Origin: Caballeronia pedi
GTDB taxonomy: Bacteria; Pseudomonadota; Gammaproteobacteria; Burkholderiales; Burkholderiaceae
Direction: 5' to 3'
Length of the DNA stretch: 64,000 nt
NCBI RefSeq assembly: GCF_001544915.2
Contig: NZ_FCOE02000017.1
Span: forward strand, 97,565 to 161,564
Below, one piece after another: positions 63,701 to 64,000 of the stretch. Position 1 is the stretch's first letter. Each line of letters starts with the position of its first letter. A program made the translations under genes and the position numbers. The notes beneath the pieces were generated by a model that did not search any database, was not told the origin of the DNA, and saw nothing but the letters and a program-made list of their open reading frames with translations.

Positions 63701-64000
63701 TCAGCAGTTGGTCGCTTATGTCACGCTGGCTTCGGAGATCGATGCGAGCGCGTTGCGCGAGCATTTGAGTTCGCGTTTGCCCGACTACATGGTGCCGTCA
63801 GCCTTCGTCGTGCTCGATGCGCTGCCTCTCACACCGAACGGCAAGCTCGATCGTCGTGCGCTGCCTGATCCGCAATGGCAAAGCCTCGATGAATACGTCG
63901 CCCCGCGCAACGCGCTCGAAGCGACCCTCGCGCAGTGCTTCGCCAGCGTGCTCGGCCTCGAACGCGTGAGCGTGTTCGATAACTTCTTCGCGCTTGGCGG
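57795..64000 (+). CDS. Multimodular nonribosomal peptide synthetase, 5' part (runs off the right edge)
   Basis: At least 2068 residues, open to the end. Domain order: condensation C1 (HHIAFDG, 135-141; similar in style to EntF's first domain), adenylation A1 (about 450-930; YTSGSTGKPKG at 610, FDAS at 657, VYGPTE at 750), carrier T1 (LGGHSLL, Ser1001), dual condensation/epimerization domain (N-terminal HHMLTSEGD at 1104, catalytic HHLIGDH at 1215), adenylation A2 (about 1518-1990; YTSGSTGKPKG at 1678, FDFS at 1723), and T2 cut at the window edge. The ten binding-pocket residues read DAQDLGVVDK for A1 (Gln) and DFWNIGMVHK for A2 (Thr). Predicted growing chain: starter-D-Gln-Thr. The first C domain implies an acyl/aryl starter or an upstream synthetase. 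Confidence 0.95.
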   Translation, partial: MLSFPLAPAQSGIFFRQQLDLRDPRFNLAQLTEIIGPLDVEILQAAVRQTVGEADAMQVRIVIDDGMPHQVVPDTLVDFTLPVVDVSDAPDPVEAIDRHVQAALAEAIDLGRHPLFDGTLFQAGPTRFFLFQRIHHIAFDGFSFFLFTQRLAAVYSALVERREPAPAGWGRLADLIDDDDAYRASSAFERDQQFWREYLADCPEPVILGECMAHEPILADDSAQAIAQMRLSAETTRLLRQVSERNGATWPQFITAVMAAYVARLSGQPEVVLGFPVTARVGRLARSVPGMLSNALPLRAALDADTSIIDLLDTVSKQSRRILRHQRYRVKDIRRDVGRIESDRPLFGPTVNIMPDYSVALDFAGCRIGSNRSFYGTPDDLALIVHDEGDAFGIELMFDGNPSLYTLEDVDAHARRFTRLLEQALERPDAPLNAFELVLPERQALLERWNDTAAPYPEHLCIHQLLEQQVRLTPDAVALACNDETLTFAQLNARANRLAHRLIALGVRPEDRVALCMERGIGAIAALFAILKSGGAYVPLDPAYPGERLSYILEDAAPLLLVADAAGRHTLGDTGALNVVDPAASLDDTLPQGDPLVPGLASHHLAYAIYTSGSTGKPKGVLVEHRHVLNLHHALHSTVFAHCAPHSGVTLNASIAFDASVQNLTALLSGNRLMIVSADVRTDAMALVDFLDTAGIDVFDCTPTQLESLFSAGLLERRQSPLTILVGGEPLTPQTWNRLARAEQIRAFNVYGPTECTVDATVAEITAEQTHPVIGRPLANTRAYVLDAQRRVVPPGAVGELHIGGAGVARGYLNRPELTAERFLDDPFVAGARMYRTGDLARYRLDGNIEFLGRNDHQIKIRGFRIEPGEIETQIASHAAVREAVVIARARHQGSQDQQLVAYVTLLADIDASALREHLASRLPDYMVPSAFVTLDALPLTPSGKLDRRALPDPQADAFALRPFEAPQGSTEAALAELWAELLGLERVGRHDNFFALGGHSLLAVTLIERLRRIGVHASVRDLFATPVLSALAASLEGGAPTVDIVVPPNAITPDCTAITPAMLPLVELTQTDIDRIVAQVPGGLANVQDIYSLAPLQEGILFHHMLTSEGDPYLQTARLAFDSRARLDAWLDALQHVIERHDILRTAFIHDGLSAAAQVVWRKAPVTITEIDGSLARHFDARTKRLDLTQAPLMRIAIAPEAQSGRWLVQLNWHHLIGDHATLDVMHAEIDTIVNGKGDTLGAAQPFRNLVAQARLDANQQAHEAFFRDMLADVNEPTLPFGLTDVHHDGSAIGEARVTLPAALDTRLRAQARNLGVSLASLCHLAWARVLNAGSAVDSDGRIVFGTVLLGRMQAGVDQALGLLINTLPIRLDVNGASVVDSVRDTHERLAALLQHQHAPLALAQRCSGVAAPAPLFSALLNYRHNQGSTDGRFEGIELLSAEERTNYPLTLSVDDNGDSLELTAQTVSPLSPEQLCGYMGQALSSLVQALEQAPRTPVNQLDVLPPEIRTLLVETWNHVGAGYPADLCIHQLFEQHARSTPDAIALVFEDASLTYAQLNARANRLAHHLIALGVCPEDRVALCVERGIGMVVALMAILKAGGAYVPLDPAYSGERLNHILTDSTPRLLLADATGRDALGDTGSLTVLDPDASLDDSYPQDDPQVPVAPPHLAYVIYTSGSTGKPKGVMVEHAQIVRLFDATQDWFGFHERDVWCLFHSFAFDFSVWELWGALRHGGKLVIVPQHVARFAPDFLRLLQREGVTVLNQTPSAFRALIQAQETNDAPTALRYVIFGGEALNPSMLEPWYARHSDQQPRLINMYGITETTVHVTYRPLTREDCADGNSPIGVRIPDLTVYLLDAQGKLAPIGAVGELYVGGAGVARGYLNRPELTAERFIDDPFAPGSRMYRTGDLGRYRSDGSLEFFGRNDHQVKIRGFRIELGEIEAQIASHPEVREAVVIARARQQDDQQLVAYVTLASEIDASALREHLSSRLPDYMVPSAFVVLDALPLTPNGKLDRRALPDPQWQSLDEYVAPRNALEATLAQCFASVLGLERVSVFDNFFALG

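Noticed and set aside
1..64000. CRISPR arrays, tRNA or rRNA genes, complete insertion sequences
   Set aside because: No regularly spaced repeats, cloverleaf-like segments, rRNA stretches or intact transposase genes were recognised by eye.

Overview
The window is high-GC DNA with dense, tightly overlapping operons. Its gene content (napEDABC, narK1K2GHJI-narXL, ccmA-I, cyoABCD, a type VI secretion vgrG module, an NfrA/NfrB-type polysaccharide system and an NRPS) fits a Burkholderiaceae chromosome or chromid, most likely Caballeronia/Paraburkholderia-like. The genus is an inference from gene style. No tRNA, rRNA or CRISPR array was seen.

Layout. 1-5.1 kb (minus): an IS5-type transposase scrap at the edge, then a vgrG - effector - immunity trio joined by ATGA overlaps. 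5.4-13.5 kb (minus): an exopolysaccharide operon, mini-wecB - bcsB-like - nfrB - nfrA - YbcH-like. It resembles the c-di-GMP-controlled phage N4 receptor (NGR) pathway of E. coli with a BcsB-like subunit added, and is headed by an internally deleted UDP-GlcNAc 2-epimerase. 13.7-17.7 kb: a split AtuA pair, a CitMHS transporter and a divergent LysR regulator. 17.7-20.4 kb: a YahK-type alcohol dehydrogenase and small genes.

20.7-45.5 kb is an anaerobic nitrate-respiration island. It holds the periplasmic nitrate reductase napEDABC, a dispersed inverted repeat, the complete cytochrome c maturation operon ccmABCDEFGHI (which serves NapB and NapC), a DUF3079 protein, and on the minus strand narK1-narK2-narGHJI, narX-narL and a nitronate monooxygenase. 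45.6-48.5 kb: ATPase and fused permease of an Fe3+-type ABC importer, with no binding protein nearby. 48.9-52.7 kb: cytochrome bo3 quinol oxidase cyoABCD, with an FNR/ANR-like box upstream and a clear terminator downstream. Aerobic and nitrate respiration therefore sit side by side.

52.8-56.3 kb: a small catabolic operon (cupin dioxygenase - MFS - SDR - IclR) preceded by a promoter and a perfect 9-bp inverted repeat that is a good candidate IclR operator. 56.4-64.0 kb: the start of an NRPS cluster (mbtH, a JmjC/cupin_8 enzyme, a possible 37-residue ORF, and a multimodular NRPS running off the right edge). Its binding-pocket residues predict Gln then Thr, with a dual condensation/epimerization domain between them, so the product should contain a D-Gln-Thr unit.

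Most likely under-described: the mini-WecB-headed polysaccharide operon, the NRPS cluster, the unclassified T6SS effector, and the IclR-controlled catabolic operon.
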